Source of the DNA: Hsuehochloa calcarea | Taxonomy: Eukaryota; Streptophyta; Magnoliopsida; Poales; Poaceae | Direction of reading: 5' to 3' | NCBI GenBank assembly: GCA_036346395.1 | Contig: CM070604.1 | Coordinates: 37,351,662 to 37,415,661, forward strand | DNA length: 64,000 bases | Shown: positions 20,819-32,951 of the stretch, piece by piece | Position numbering within the stretch: the stretch's first letter is position 1 | Layout: every line of letters begins with the position of its first letter | Translations under genes and position numbers: made by a program | The notes under the pieces: generated by a model | The model's input: only the letters and a program-made list of their open reading frames with translations | Databases searched by the model: none | Told to the model about the DNA's origin: nothing

Positions 20819-21489
20819 GAACACCAACTTAGTACAAGCTACTGATAGAACTTGCTAAGTAGGCACGCAAGTTATGTTGGAAATGTCAATACAATGTACG
20901 TATATGAAAACACTGCTCCCTTGCACATTATAGAAAATTGTATCAGATCCTATGAACATATGATCAAACACATATGTCCTCACACCACCTGTGACTCAAC
21001 CCCATAAAATCCTCCCCTTACTTGACCAAGGTATCCCCAATCCAGTGTGTGAATATACGAGTGTTACTTGGAATTGACAACCCAAAGTTCGGTCCTTAGC
21101 GATCCGGACAAGTCTTTCCACTGAACCCGATTCTCTTGCACAAAGGCACCCACACTACTAGCCACTTGTTCAGATCAAAATCAGTTTTAAATAATAAAAT
21201 TTTAGACTAAAAAACTAGATTCGATGATCTGGACCAAAAGCATAAAGGTTAATGGTTCAGTGTTTCCCATGATCGATGAGATAACTCCGTCAACCGAACT
21301 AACGTATCTACTAACATGCAGGGCTAAGCGTTTATATAAAGAATAAATACCATAACATGATATCTAACTTAATAATAACTATATGGAATTATTAAGGATA
21401 AACCACAAGAATTAGATCATAGCTAAATATACTCACAAATTATCGATATACCAAAATAGCATGCAGGCAAATACCATTGCATTTCAAAA
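20819..21489 (-). repeat. 3' LTR C of element 4, segment 2
   Basis: Continues segment 1 after the Tat insertion. It matches 57222-57910 in LTR D (cttagtacaagctactgatagaacttgctaag and onwards). Similarity stops near 21489, where the other LTR (E) begins. No gene. Confidence 0.75.
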
Positions 21490-21969
21490 TAGTAAAGATG
21501 CTATCTAAAGAACTATCATACAACCAAACTGCGGAAGATTTTAGACTGTAACTCCTCTAAGTACATATAGAGACCAACTTTAATAGAATCATGGCAGGAA
21601 TAAAGACTGAATTCATCAGAACATAATCAAGGAATAATTAAAACGAACCACTAGCATCATTTGATAGGAAAGCATAACATGGAGAGAAATATCATGCAGT
21701 AGTAATCTTCTTTATTACAGTTCCTCGGTTAACAAATGAAAGACATAATCGACATTATCAAGGAAAGTAAATTATGGTGAACTGTGTGAAATGTGCTTGT
21801 CTACTCCCTCCCAATAGAGTCATCATCAATGATCACCTAAATAAATACAGAAAACAAGAATGAGTCAAAACTCAGCTAGTACAGTAAATAATTGAACATA
21901 CAAGGTTATGAACAAGTCTATCTCAATACAAAATATGAACTTATCTCTGAACACTTATGAGTACGAATG

Positions 21970-23749
21970 TGTTGGACCGTAAAGGCGACTAGAGGGGGGG
22001 GTGAATAGGAGCACGCTAACTTTTTCACAAATTATGAACTCAATACAATTTAACTCCAGTAGCTATTAGAAAGCTATGAAGATCAATATACCATCAAATG
22101 GAAGACTAGTATTGAATCCAATTAAACCCTAAGCAATATAACAAAATCAACTAAGATTACCAAGACTCACAAAGACGGGCGGTCGACTGTTATACTCAAC
22201 CTGTCGGACCGATTGCCGGGCGGTCGGACCGGCGTTATCTTTGGCGGTCGGACCGCTCAAAATCGATCGGACCGGTGATGACGGGCGATCCGACCGGCCG
22301 ACTCGAACCGATCTGCAACAAGAAAATCACCCAGATGACGAAGTTGCAATTAGGTGAAACTTTTGATTCTCAACTCCAATCTTTATGAAACTTTGCACAC
22401 ACCTTCTATATGCTATTGAGGACCTATTCCAATCGAATATTATGATAATTCTTGGAACGATCTTGAGCAATTGTCAATTGATTAACGAAGGTCTAAAACC
22501 GCAAGAACGAAAACTTGATCCTAAAGCTTGTTTGTGAGAGATTGATGATCAAGATGATGCTAGATAGATTCACACATATCACAGCAAGCTAATTTACGTG
22601 AAAGAATCAATCACAAACTCGCGGATCAAAGAAAGCCCTAAAATCACCAAATTGAAAGCAAGAACGAAAAGAGACTTATCTCAAGCAAACCTTGCATAGA
22701 TTGATTTCGTGATTGAAGTTGGATTACATCCACACCATCATGGATCAGTAGACAATCAAGGATCACGAAATTCACCACCAACCATCAAGAGCCCTAGCCT
22801 CCACCTCAACTCCCCTAAAGACAATTAGGGTTTTGAAACATAAAAAGGCGAGAGAGAGGTGCAGCCACCACCTCCTCCTATTTATAGTGGAGGCCTAAAA
22901 CTCCTAGGGTTTGACTCAATTGGGCTCCGTTAAGGCCCACTAACAAGCGGGTCACACACGCACGCCGCAGCGCCGTCTTTAACCTTTTGACCTAAACCGC
23001 TTCACCATGCATCATGGATTTGCCAATAGGTCACCATTGTCCATCTTGTGTCACGCTTGAGTCGTTGACCTCACCCGCATCGTCGATCGCTCGACCTCAA
23101 CTCTCCAAGTCTAGTCCCGATCATCCTCGCCGTTGACCGTCGTTGACCACCAAGCTACCCGCACAACCATAGACAAGAAAACACGATTCGGGAACAAGTT
23201 CTTCACAACTTGACCCATGTTAGTCAAAACATGCATCATGCAAACCATATGCCATGATACCAATGACTTTGACCTAACAAAACAACATCGCCACGGTTGG
23301 CGGACATTCAAGTAGAAACCGGTCCGACCGCTCCAGTGAGCCGGTCGGACCGCCATGGCGGTCGGACCGCTCCTCGTGAGCGGCCGGACCGCCTTAGGAC
23401 TTAGCCAAATTCAAGCTCCCAAATTCAAACCTTCCGAAACTTTAAACCAATAGAACTTTTCACCGAGACTCCAAAATCATGAGACCAAGTGCATTGGGAT
23501 CCCTCACTTGTCTACAACACCTATTTTTGGCCCACTCGATTTGAACACTTTTGTTATCGCCGTCCGATCGCCCGGATGGCCGGCCCGACCGATATGGGAC
23601 CGGTCGGACCGCCGTGCAAGGACCGGTCGGACCGCTCCTGAGCAGTAAGCCTGTAACTTTGTCGAAAACGCGTGAAACGACAAACCGTAAACGCCATTGC
23701 CAATTGTCACATCATCCTAAGATCTGAGCATATCCCCATGAAATCCACA
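21970..23749 (-). repeat. 3' LTR of the Copia element
   Basis: About 1780 bp. TATA box TATAAATA on the minus strand at 22879-22886. Palindromes of the type GCGGTCGGACCGC cluster at about 22180-22310, 23320-23400 and 23555-23645. The ORFs inside (23111-23356, 23504-23710) run through these palindromes and are not genes. Confidence 0.9.
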
Positions 23750-25586
23750 ATCTCCCCTTGATGAACACATTGGCAATTATCCGTAAAATGGAAGTAAGAG
23801 GTTTGAAAACGAAGTTTACTCGCGGTTTTAGACAAAGGCACAACTTGGTCCATAAGCAAGAAAAAGCAATGTAAATGACCAAGCCGCATCGTAATAGTAT
23901 AGGCATGTGAGACAAGGCAAAAATAAGCATAAAACTTTAATTTCGAGAAAAGGGTCAAAATTCTCACATAAGGTCCATATGAAAGAACAATTGTTCAATT
24001 GACCTATGATCATTGTGAGGATAAAAGAATGCAATTCAAGTTCGTAATATTCAATAAGACAATAAGAATGCAACTCAAGAACTCCCCTCACTATGAGCAT
24101 CAAATTTCAAATTTTCGCTCCCTTTGTATAAACTTCTCCCCAATCTTCTCATTAACACATCTTCTCCAAATAAGAGTAGCAAAGAAATATTACACATCTT
24201 CTCCCAAAGAAATATCTTTTCATTTAACACATCTTCTCCCCTTTGACAATGGATTCATCAAGGAATCACGCCTTCCTCTCATCCAGGATAACAAATAGAG
24301 AATAAAGAAAGAAGCGTAAACAAAAGAAGCATAAAGAGGAATATGCATGAAGTGCAATGGAGTGGCTTCAATTTTTGTATTTTCAATTTTGATTACAAGA
24401 AGCTTTGGAGATTACCCAAAAGAACAAGCTAGTATCTCTAATATTGCACAAACAACATATCAAGCTGTGACAAATAGCTAGCAAGATCATGGTAAGACAT
24501 ATATATCAAAGCTAAGCACAAAGGCTCAAAAGTAAAGCGATGATTTGATCAATTTAAGCAACGCTTCAAATTCAACAAGTTCATCAACAGGATCCTAAAG
24601 TGAAATTGGCCATGTCAAAATGTCAAAGTGAGATCAAAATCTAACAAAGACCACATTAAGAGTCAATCAAGTCCGTATTGAATCATTTTGCTCAATATTT
24701 TGTAAACACCCATTTGTCAACATTTTTCTCATTTGCATTGAATATTGAAGTTGACTAATGATCTAACTTAGTGACAAGATCCTGGACTAGGAGCCATCCA
24801 CAAACTCATCCTAAGCTTCACCAAAAGTTGATTAAAGGTATATCTTAGTAAAGAAGATCCCGGACTAGGAGCCATCCACAAACTCTTTCTAAGCTTCTAC
24901 CGGCGACAAATCTTGAGGTTCATGTCATTTCGACAAGCGGTCCCCATGAGATCGTCTCGTTCATCAAACTATCTCCAAGTTCATGTCATTTGACAAGCGC
25001 CTCGTAAGAATAGTTTGGCACAATTTAAGCATAAGACAATCTTGATTTTCATTTTTCACAAGAGCATTTTAGAATCTCAAGAACACAAAAGCTCAAGTAA
25101 TGGTCAATTTTAGATCAAAGAGCTAACAAAGCAATTACAGGCCAATGTCACAAGAGGAGCACTAATTGCAACTCGCTAAAACATCCACAGATTGCAATTT
25201 CTTAGTTTGAGTTTTTTTAAAAGGTTCTAGCTCATATAGCAAAGACTTAGCTGCACATGTAAAAGCATGATAATTCTAGCAAGTCAAAGAACTAGACATG
25301 ACATTGAGCAAGAATTTGAAATACAAAAGCTCCAAAGGGTAATAGGCAAAGCTTCATCAATTTTAAAAGATAAGCAGTAAATCTTATATTACAATGCATC
25401 TTTTTGGATTTTTCATACCACTTGTTGTAACCACTTGTTGTATTTTTCATATGAATGCAATATGATACAATGAGATGCAATAAAAAGCCTAAAAACCTAA
25501 AAGTTCAAAAAGATCAGTAAGTTCAGAAAAAAAACAATAAAAGATCAAAAAGAACAAGGAAAGAATAGAAAAGATCAAACTCCCCC
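23750..25586 (-). other. 3' untranslated region and polypurine tract of the Copia element
   Basis: The minus-strand purine run AAGGGGAGAT (23750-23760) directly precedes the 3' LTR and serves as the plus-strand primer. The rest is AT-rich without a credible gene; open frames here are short and overlap on both strands. It holds internal repeats: ctaggagccatccacaaactc at about 24788 and 24865, gttcatgtcattt at about 24918 and 24972, and the motif acacatcttctcc three times in 24150-24245. No envelope-like ORF is visible. Confidence 0.7.
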
Positions 25587-26446
25587 TCAAACCAACCCAT
25601 AAGGATAAATAACCCCTAACTCGCTTTTTAAAGAGGAAAACCTGGTTTGATCTAAAGGTTTGGTGAGAATATCTGCCAATTGAGCTTCTAACTCTACGAA
25701 GTGCATCACAATATCACCTTTTTCAACATGATCTTTAAGGAAGTGAAAACGAATGTCTATGTGTTTAGTCCTAGAATGTTGCACTTGGGTTTTTGGCAAT
25801 ATTAATAGCGAAGTGTTATCACAGAAAAGAGGAACACTAGCAAAGTTTAACCCATAATCTTTCAAAGTGGACGTCATCCACAAAATCGACTACAAAGAAT
25901 CAACTAGCGTGACTACATACTCCGCTTGAGAAGGATTGTGCAATGTAAGACCGCTTCTAGAAGACCAAGATACAAGAGAAGTGCCTAGGAAGTGACAGTG
26001 CACGAGGTACTCTTCCTATCTAACCGACGACCGCAAAATCGAATCAAAAACCTCTAATGGACAAAGTCAAGAGCGGGAATACCAAATGCCATATAAGAGG
26101 GTAGAGTGTAAATACACGAATATGCGCTTAACGGCTTGGCGATGGGAAGTTCTCGAGACGCTGAAATCTTGCACAAAGGCATACCGTGAAGTGAATGTCG
26201 GTCTCGAGGCCACAAATCTATGGAGCCGATCATGTCACGGTACTCGCGTTGATCCACGACTTCTCCTTCCTCATCTGGATCCAAAACAGTCGAAGTTGCC
26301 ATGGGAGTGGAAATTGGCTTGCAGTCACCCATGTTGAAGCGTTTGAGTAGATCTTTAGTGTACTTCGTCTGATGGATGAAAGTTCCTTCCTTGCATTGCT
26401 TGATTTGAAGTCCCAAAAGTAATTAAGCTCTCCCATCATACTCATC
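25587..26446 (-). pseudogene. RT end and RNase H of the Copia element, broken
   Basis: Frame 26054-26416 continues the RT C-terminus (GLQIKQ, TKYTKDLLKRF, ISTPM). 25884-26053 has no open frame. 25587-25883 holds the RNase H end: LFCDNTS with a catalytic Asp, HSRTKHIDIRFHFLKDHV, and ADILTKPLDQTRF. RNase H would remove the RNA template. At least two frameshifts separate these parts. Confidence 0.8.
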
Positions 26447-27055
26447 TCAAATTACTGGACATAGTGTCGTAAAAGTCGAAACAAGAGCATTAGAGGAACC
26501 ACCAAAAATAATATCATCCACGTAAATTTGAGCAAGCAAGAAGTCATTTCCACGCCTAAGAATAAATAGAGTTTTATCCACTTTACCCATCTCAAAATTA
26601 TTTTTAAGCAAGAAGGTCTTAAGTCTATCATACCAGGCTCTAGGGGCTTGTTTAAGACCATACAATGCTTTAGATAGCTTGAAAACACGATTTGGATATT
26701 TAGGATCCTCAAAACCAGGGGGTTGCTTAACATACACTTCCTCATCTATGAAACCATTTAAAAAGGCACTTTTAACATCCATCTGATATAATTTAAAACC
26801 TTTTGATGCAGCAAATGCAAGCAGAATGCGAATGGCTTCTAGTCTAGCAACAGGAGCAAATGTCTCATCAAAATCTAACCCCTCAACTTGGCTAAAACCC
26901 TGAGCTACCAATCTGGCCTTATTTCTAACCACAGAACCATCCTCACCTTGTTTATTCTTAAACACCCAACGGGTTCCTATAACATTATGACCACTAGGAG
27001 GTTCTACTAGGTTCCAAACTTTGTTTCTTTCAAAATTCTCTAACTCCTCATGCAT
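26447..27055 (-). CDS. Reverse transcriptase core of the Copia element
   Basis: A 202-codon open frame. Copia RT blocks: [56 protein letters not shown] with a catalytic Asp, [17 protein letters not shown], and IYVDDIIFG with the Asp pair. All catalytic residues are kept. It follows the integrase on the minus strand, as in Pseudoviridae. A shift after IIFG moves into the frame of 26230-26445. Confidence 0.92.
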   Translation of the reverse strand: MHEELENFERNKVWNLVEPPSGHNVIGTRWVFKNKQGEDGSVVRNKARLVAQGFSQVEGLDFDETFAPVARLEAIRILLAFAASKGFKLYQMDVKSAFLNGFIDEEVYVKQPPGFEDPKYPNRVFKLSKALYGLKQAPRAWYDRLKTFLLKNNFEMGKVDKTLFILRRGNDFLLAQIYVDDIIFGGSSNALVSTFTTLCPVI

Positions 27056-28111
27056 GGCATTTACCCACTAGAATCGATAAAGCATGTGATATATCACGGG
27101 GTTCAAAAGAAGCAACAAAAGCCGAATGAGAGTAGAGATTTGGATCATTATACCGAGCGAGTGACTCGCTCATGTAGATTACCTATTATCTGCTCCGAGG
27201 ATCTTTGTCTCTGAATGCGAAGTGGGCGCCGGGTGAGATGTCGCTTTCTTCGACCTCGCAGTATCGCGATGATGATGATGCACAGAGCCTCAATCAAGGT
27301 GAAGTAGATGTAGCGAGTTCTTGTATCAATATGGGCGCCAAGAGCGGCAGATGAAGGAATGATATTAGCCGTCCTCATCTTCCTCCACAAAAATGCTCTC
27401 ACACACTGTAAATCATCTCAGAGCAATTGATCTAGCTCTGTGGCTAGTCTCATCAAAAGTGACATTACAAGTCTCTGAATAATGTTAGTCTCAATATTAA
27501 AAACTCAAAACCCTCGAATGAGCGGGATAACCCGAAAATACCCCATCAAAAGTTCTTGATTCAAATTTATCTAAGTTGCTGTCTTAAGGATAAAACATTT
27601 TGATCCAAAAACTCGAAAATGCGAAATGAGGGTTTTCTACCAAAACGAAGCTCATAAGGAGTCTTGCCTAAAGAAGGTCTCAAAAGACACGATTGGCAAT
27701 ATGGCAAGCGATAGCAATAGCTTCGCCCAAAATCTCCTCGGTGTGTTATACTCATCTAGCATCGTCCTAGCCATTTCGACCAAGGTCCTATTCTTCCTTT
27801 CCACCACGCCATTTTGTTGAGGGACGTGTGGAGAGGAGAACCGATGCTCAATACCACGCCAAAGACAAAAAGAAGCAAAAGAAGCATTTTTGAACTCCGT
27901 GCCATTATCACTGCGAATCGCTCTCAAAGCACCGAAGCTCGAAGCCAAACGAAGAACAAGGTCATGAAAATAACCAAAAGCTTCATCTTTTGAAGTAAGA
28001 AAGAACACCCAAGTATATCTAGAAAGATCATCGACTATGACAAGAATATACCATTTTCCACCGATCGATCGGACTCTAGCGGACCAACAAGATATCCATA
28101 TGAAGCAACCG
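27056..28111 (-). pseudogene. Integrase of the Copia element, broken
   Basis: The open part 27652-28008 carries RSDNGTEF with the second catalytic Asp and NGVVERKNRTL with the catalytic Glu. The first Asp lies just upstream in a shifted frame (DDLSRYTW near 28030). LGKTPYELRFG continues in another frame (27567-27755). The region 27056-27560 is the variable linker to RT and has stops. It cannot make an intact enzyme. Confidence 0.85.
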
Positions 28112-28700
28112 TCACGTCCGGTCCATAACCATAGTCACGTATGGGTGTGAGGCGGCAACTTGTTTGCCATGCCTACAGGGTGCACATACAGCATCTTTGA
28201 CAGCTTTGAGTTTGGGCAAACCTCTCATGAGATCAAGGTTGCTAACTCGCGTCAGATGATCAAAACCAATGTGCCCCAAACGTCGATGCCAAAGCCGTAA
28301 ATCAAGAAGATGTAAGCAAACATTTAAGAGATCCAAAGAAGAGATTACGAAAATCACTCCAAAAATTCTACCAACTCTAGAGATTCCAAACACAAGCTCA
28401 CCAGTAGAATCAAGCACACGACAAGCATTTTTCTTAAAAACAGTCTCATAACCATCATCAAGAAGCTGAGAAACAGAAAGAAGATTATACCTAAGCTTGT
28501 CCACAAGAGCGACATCTTTTAGAATGAATTTGTTGTTTACCCTAATTGATCCTGTTCCTTCAATTCGCCCTTGTGTATCATCTCCAAAGGTGATGAAGTC
28601 ATCACCTGTTGCTCGCGTGAAAGAGGTGAACCATTTTGAGTTCCCGGTCATGTGGCGTGAACATCCGGAGTCAACGAACCACGTGTTCTTCCCTTTTCCG
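28112..28700 (-). pseudogene. Protease and pre-integrase domain of the Copia element
   Basis: The protease active site DSGCSRHMTG is near 28640-28670. The open frame 28112-28651 then gives FILKDVALVDKLRYNLLSVS, typical for Copia protease ends, and the zinc part of integrase (WHRRLGHIGFDHL with the His pair, CAPCRHGK with the Cys pair). The aspartic protease would process the polyprotein. A shift separates it from the integrase core at about 28110. Confidence 0.85.
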
Positions 28701-28715
28701 CGGTAATCCTAAAAA

Positions 28716-31102
28716 TCAAGGAGCAAAAGAACGATGTGTCTCAATACTGGGATTAGATAAACAAGATTTAGGAATCCAGTACTGAGACACACGTCTGCAA
28801 GGAGTATACAAACCAGAAGTACTATCCTTGATTTCATTTAACATTCGGTTATGAGCAATGTTTAAATTAAAATGAGACTTGAACTGTCCATGGGCGGTCT
28901 GACCGGCTTTGTGCTGGCGGTCAGACCGGTGACCAAAACGGTCAGACCGGTGACCACCAGCGGTCAGACCGCCAGTCTGATACACATTAGAATTAGGATG
29001 TCTAGAAACATAATGATTTGCATGAGATAAAAATCCTAATCCAGGTTTATTCTTTTCAGTGTTACCATGTCTCATAGAAGCTCTAGGTTGCATGAATGAA
29101 ATTCTATCAAAATTTTTCCTATCATTTTTCAACCTCGCCAACAAGATTCAATCAAATGTCCACCTTTTTGCAATAAGTGCAATGGTACTTGGTACCACTA
29201 GAAGAAGCACCATTTGAATTAATACAAGGTTGGGCAAAACACGCAGATTTAAAAGATGTTTTTGCGAGGTTGGGTTTTGAATTCAATTAAACCTTTTCCA
29301 AGACTTGAATGACTTTTGGGTTTGAATTGTCTTGAAAAGAATTGAATCCTAAACCTTGCTTCTTATAAGGAGTTTTAGACTTGTCAAGAATCATGTTTAA
29401 TTGTTTCTTACCTTTAGAAAATTTTCTAATGTATCATGAAGGTAAGCATTTTCTTTTCTCAAGTTAACACAAGAATCACAAGTTTTATCCATAGATTTTT
29501 CCTTATACAAAGCAATTTCAAGCTTAAGAGTGGAACATGAAGCACAAGTAGTATTTTCAATATTGTCCTTAAGCTTAGCATATTTGACTCTAGCGACTTC
29601 TAAGATATCTTTGATTTCACGCTCTTTTCTAAGCATGAAGTGCAAGGGCTAGAATCAAAAACATCAAAAGCAATCAATTTACTAGATTCTAAACATTTTT
29701 CACAAGGAGCACTTTTAATTTCATTTAGTTCAGATTTAGCATTCTCAAGTTGTTGTACACAAATATTATGAGCAGATTGTAACTTGGTAATTTGAATGCA
29801 TAGCATGACAAGATAAACATTCATCGAGTTCAAGAGTCTTAGCGCTTTAAGCTCTACTTTCAGTTTGCTAATTTTTGACTCTAATTTCTTATTTTTGTCA
29901 TAACAAATTCAAGTGCTTCATCTTGACTAAGCAATTGCTCAACTATAGAATCATATTTAGCGTAAAGCTCATCATAAGAAAAAGATACCTCATTATCATC
30001 AATGTCGTCCGTGTCACCATGAAGCACATGCCGGTGAAGTCTTTGGCCTTCCTTTCTTTTACCTTGAGGATCTCCTCCTCCTTGTCCTCCTCACTCCCGT
30101 ATCCACATCGCTCAAGGATTGATCCTCAAAAGCGGCAAGGACCCGGTGGCGGCCTTCACAAGCTTATTTGCCTCATACCTTGATTTGTTGAAAGGAGGCT
30201 TCTTCCAAGTCGGCTTTCCTTCCTTATGATTGCTCTTACCTTTCACTTGGGGTAATTTGTCGGATATGATTGAGCTCACCACATTCATAGCATGTTACCG
30301 GACCACCTCTCTTTTGTTTCTCACATTATTGTAGGCCCGTGTGAATTTCTTAGCTAGAAGAGCTAACTCTGTTTGAGAATACTTTCAAGCTCCTCTTCAT
30401 GAATAGCAGATAAACAAGCAAATGAAAATCCGTAAGAAGATTCACAAGAGTCATCAAAAGCCTTTTGAGAGGATCTCGCTACCAAAGCTAAATTATCTTT
30501 CTTAGGATGATCAACTCTTTTAATTTCATGAGTCTTGAGTTTACTATAAAGCAATTCTAAAGTAAGACTTGAAAGATCAACATTTTCTTCTATAGCAAGA
30601 GCTTTCATCTCCCACTCCTTGGTGTTGATTGCGGCCAAGAGATGGGTGGCATTTTCAGATTGAGAATATTCAATATCAACGACTTTCATTTGATTAATTA
30701 CTTTATTAAAGCGACTGAAATGTCATCGATGCTCTCTCGGACGCATCTCGAATTTATTGTACTCACGCTTGTAAACAGCTTTGGCGCACCTTTTGATTTG
30801 GGACGAACCCTCATGATATGTTTCGAGAGTGTTCCAAATTTCATGCTTGTGATTGAAAGATTGCAAATTCTATCATATTCTTGTCTACCAAGTGCACCAT
30901 ATAAAAGATTCTTAGCCTTATTGTTGTTAGCCAAAAGAATTGAAGCGGTGTGTAGCAATTTCAGGGAATAACCAATGGGCTCTAACAACATCCCAAATAG
31001 CTTGTCCTCGCTCTCAAGAAAGACGCGCATACGATTCTTCCAATAGGCATAGTCGTGCCCATCGAAGATATGCGGTTTAGTAGAAAACTTATCCATCGCC
31101 AA
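28716..31102 (-). pseudogene. Gag of the Copia (Sirevirus-like) element, broken
   Basis: Starts MAMDKFSTKPHIFDGHDYAYW at 31102, 38 nt after the primer site, with the usual N-terminal gag block. Frame 30363-30689 carries the UBN2-type block (VDLSSLTLELLYSKLKTHE). A zinc knuckle with CYECGELNH lies near 30280, but its final Cys is lost. Coiled-coil frames follow at 29600-29833 and 29397-29645, with CxxC pairs (CEKC, CTSC, CASC, CDSC) typical of Sirevirus gag. A second zinc knuckle (CTYCKK) is near 29170. Gag forms the particle and binds RNA. Many frameshifts separate the parts. Confidence 0.8.
28885..28980. repeat. Cluster of GGTCAGACC / GGTCTGACC palindromes in gag
   Basis: Five copies of GCGGTCtGACCGg-type inverted repeats within about 95 bp, inside the gag-protease region. 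The same palindrome family fills the LTRs of this element. Confidence 0.75.
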
Positions 31103-31140
31103 AGTTCATGGCCTGTTAAGATCAAGATTGAACTAACCGG

Positions 31141-31152
31141 GCTCTGATACCA
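31141..31152 (-). promoter_or_regulatory. Primer binding site of the Copia element (tRNA-iMet type)
   Basis: Minus-strand TGGTATCAGAGC, the established initiator-tRNA-Met primer site of plant retrotransposons, 2 nt from the 5' LTR. Confidence 0.9.
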
Positions 31153-31154
31153 CT

Positions 31155-32951
31155 TGTTGGACCGTAAAGGCGACTAGAGGGGGGGGGGTGAATAGGAGCA
31201 CGCTCACTTTTTCACAAATTATGAACTCAATACAATTTAACTCCAATAGCTATTAGAAAGCTATGAAGATCAATATACCAGTACAGCGGAAGACTAGTAT
31301 TGAATCCAATTAAACCCCTAAGCAATATAACAAAATCAACTAAGATTACCAAGACTCACAGCACGGGCGGTCTGACCGTTATACTCAACCGGTCGGACCG
31401 ATTGCGGGCGGTCGACCGGCGTTATCTTTGGCGGTCGGACCGCTCCAAAATCGATCGACCGGTGATGACGGCGGTCGGCCGGCCGACTCGAACCGATCCG
31501 CAATAAGAAAATCACCCGATGACGAAGTTGCAATTAGGTGAAACTTTGATTCTCAACTCCAATCTTTATGAAACTTTGCACACACCTTCTATATGCTATT
31601 GAGGACCTATTCCAATCGAATATTATGATAATTCTTGGAACGATCTTGAGCAATTGTCAATTGATTAACAGAAGGTCTAAAACCGGGCAAGAACGAAAAC
31701 TTGATCCTAAAGCTTGTTCGTGAGAGATTGATGATCAAGATGATGCTAGATAGATTCACACATATCACAGCAAGCTAATTTACGTGAAAGAATCAATCAC
31801 AAACTCGCGGATCAAAGAAAGCCCTAAAATCACCAAATTGAAAGCAAGAACGAAAAGAGACTTATCTCAAGCAAACCTTGCATAGATTGATTTCGTGATT
31901 GAAGTTGGATTACATCCACACCATCATGGATCAGTAGACAATCAAGGATCACGAAATTCACCACCAACCATCAAGAGCCCTAGCCTCCACCTCAACTCCC
32001 CTAAAGACAATTAGGGTTTTGAAACATAAAAAGGCGAGAGAGAGGGGTGCAGCCACCACCTCCTCCTATTTATAGTGGAGGCCTCAAACTCCTAGGGTTT
32101 GACTCAATTGGGCTCCCGTTAAGGCCCACTAACAAACGGGTCACACACGCACGCTTCGCAAAGCGCCGTCTTTAACCTTTTGACCTAAACCGCTTCACCA
32201 TGCATCATGGATTTGCCAATAGGTCACCATTGTCCATCTTGTGTCACGCTTGAGTCGTTGACCTCACCCGCATCGCCGATCGCTCGACCTCAACTCTCCG
32301 AGTCTAGTCCCGATCATCCTCGCCGTTGACCGTCGTTGACCACCAAGCTACCTGCACAACCATAGACAAGAAAACACGAATTCGGGAACAAGTTCTTCAC
32401 AACTTGACCCATGTTAGTCAAAACATGCATCATGCAAACCATATGCCACGATATTAATGACTTTGACCTAACAATTCAACATCGCCACGGTTGGCGGACA
32501 TTCAAGTAGAAACGGTCGACCGCTCCAGGAGTGGCGGTCGGACCGCCATGGCGGTCGGACCGCTCCTCGTGAGCGGCCGGACCGCCTAAGACTTAGCCAA
32601 ATTCAAGCTCCCAAATTCAAACCTTCTCGAAACTTTAAACCAATAGAACTTTTCACCGGAGACTCCAAAATCATGAGACCAAGTGCATTGGGATCCCTTA
32701 CTTGTCTACAACACCTATTTTTGGCCCAACTCGATTTGAACACTTTTGGTTATCGCCGGTCCGATCGCCCGGATGGCCGGTCCGACCGATATGGGACCGG
32801 CCGGATCGGACCGCCGTGCAAGGACCGGTCGGACCGCCCCGAGCGAAGAAGCTCAGAACTTTGTCAAAACGCGTGAAACGACAAACCGTAAACGCCATTG
32901 CCAATTGTCACATCATCCTAAGATCTGGAGCATATCCCCATGAAATCCACA
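31155..32951 (-). repeat. 5' LTR of the Copia element
   Basis: About 1797 bp, nearly identical to the 3' LTR. TATA box at 32067-32074 (minus). Palindrome clusters at about 31365-31495, 32510-32585 and 32757-32845. It differs from the other LTR mainly by one- and two-base indels, many in the palindromes. Open frames inside are not genes. Confidence 0.9.

Larger units (their letters stand above)
21970..32951 (-). mobile_element. Complete Sirevirus-like Copia retrotransposon
   Basis: An 11-kb element on the minus strand. LTRs 21970-23749 and 31155-32951 start TGTTGGACCG and end ATCCACA. The target duplication gaatg is perfect (21965-21969 and 32952-32956). The primer site matches tRNA-iMet. Domain order gag, protease, integrase, RT, RNase H is Copia. 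Features typical of the Sirevirus/Maximus lineage: long LTRs, a long gag with CxxC pairs and coiled coil, and clusters of GC-rich palindromes. RT is nearly intact; gag, integrase and RNase H are broken. A third LTR of the family is the solo LTR at 37093-38875. Confidence 0.9.

Noticed and set aside
23999..24298. Possible extra (envelope-like) gene in the 3' part of the Copia element
   Set aside because: The frame is on the wrong strand, is AT-rich and overlaps minus-strand frames. No signal peptide or membrane pattern is convincing.
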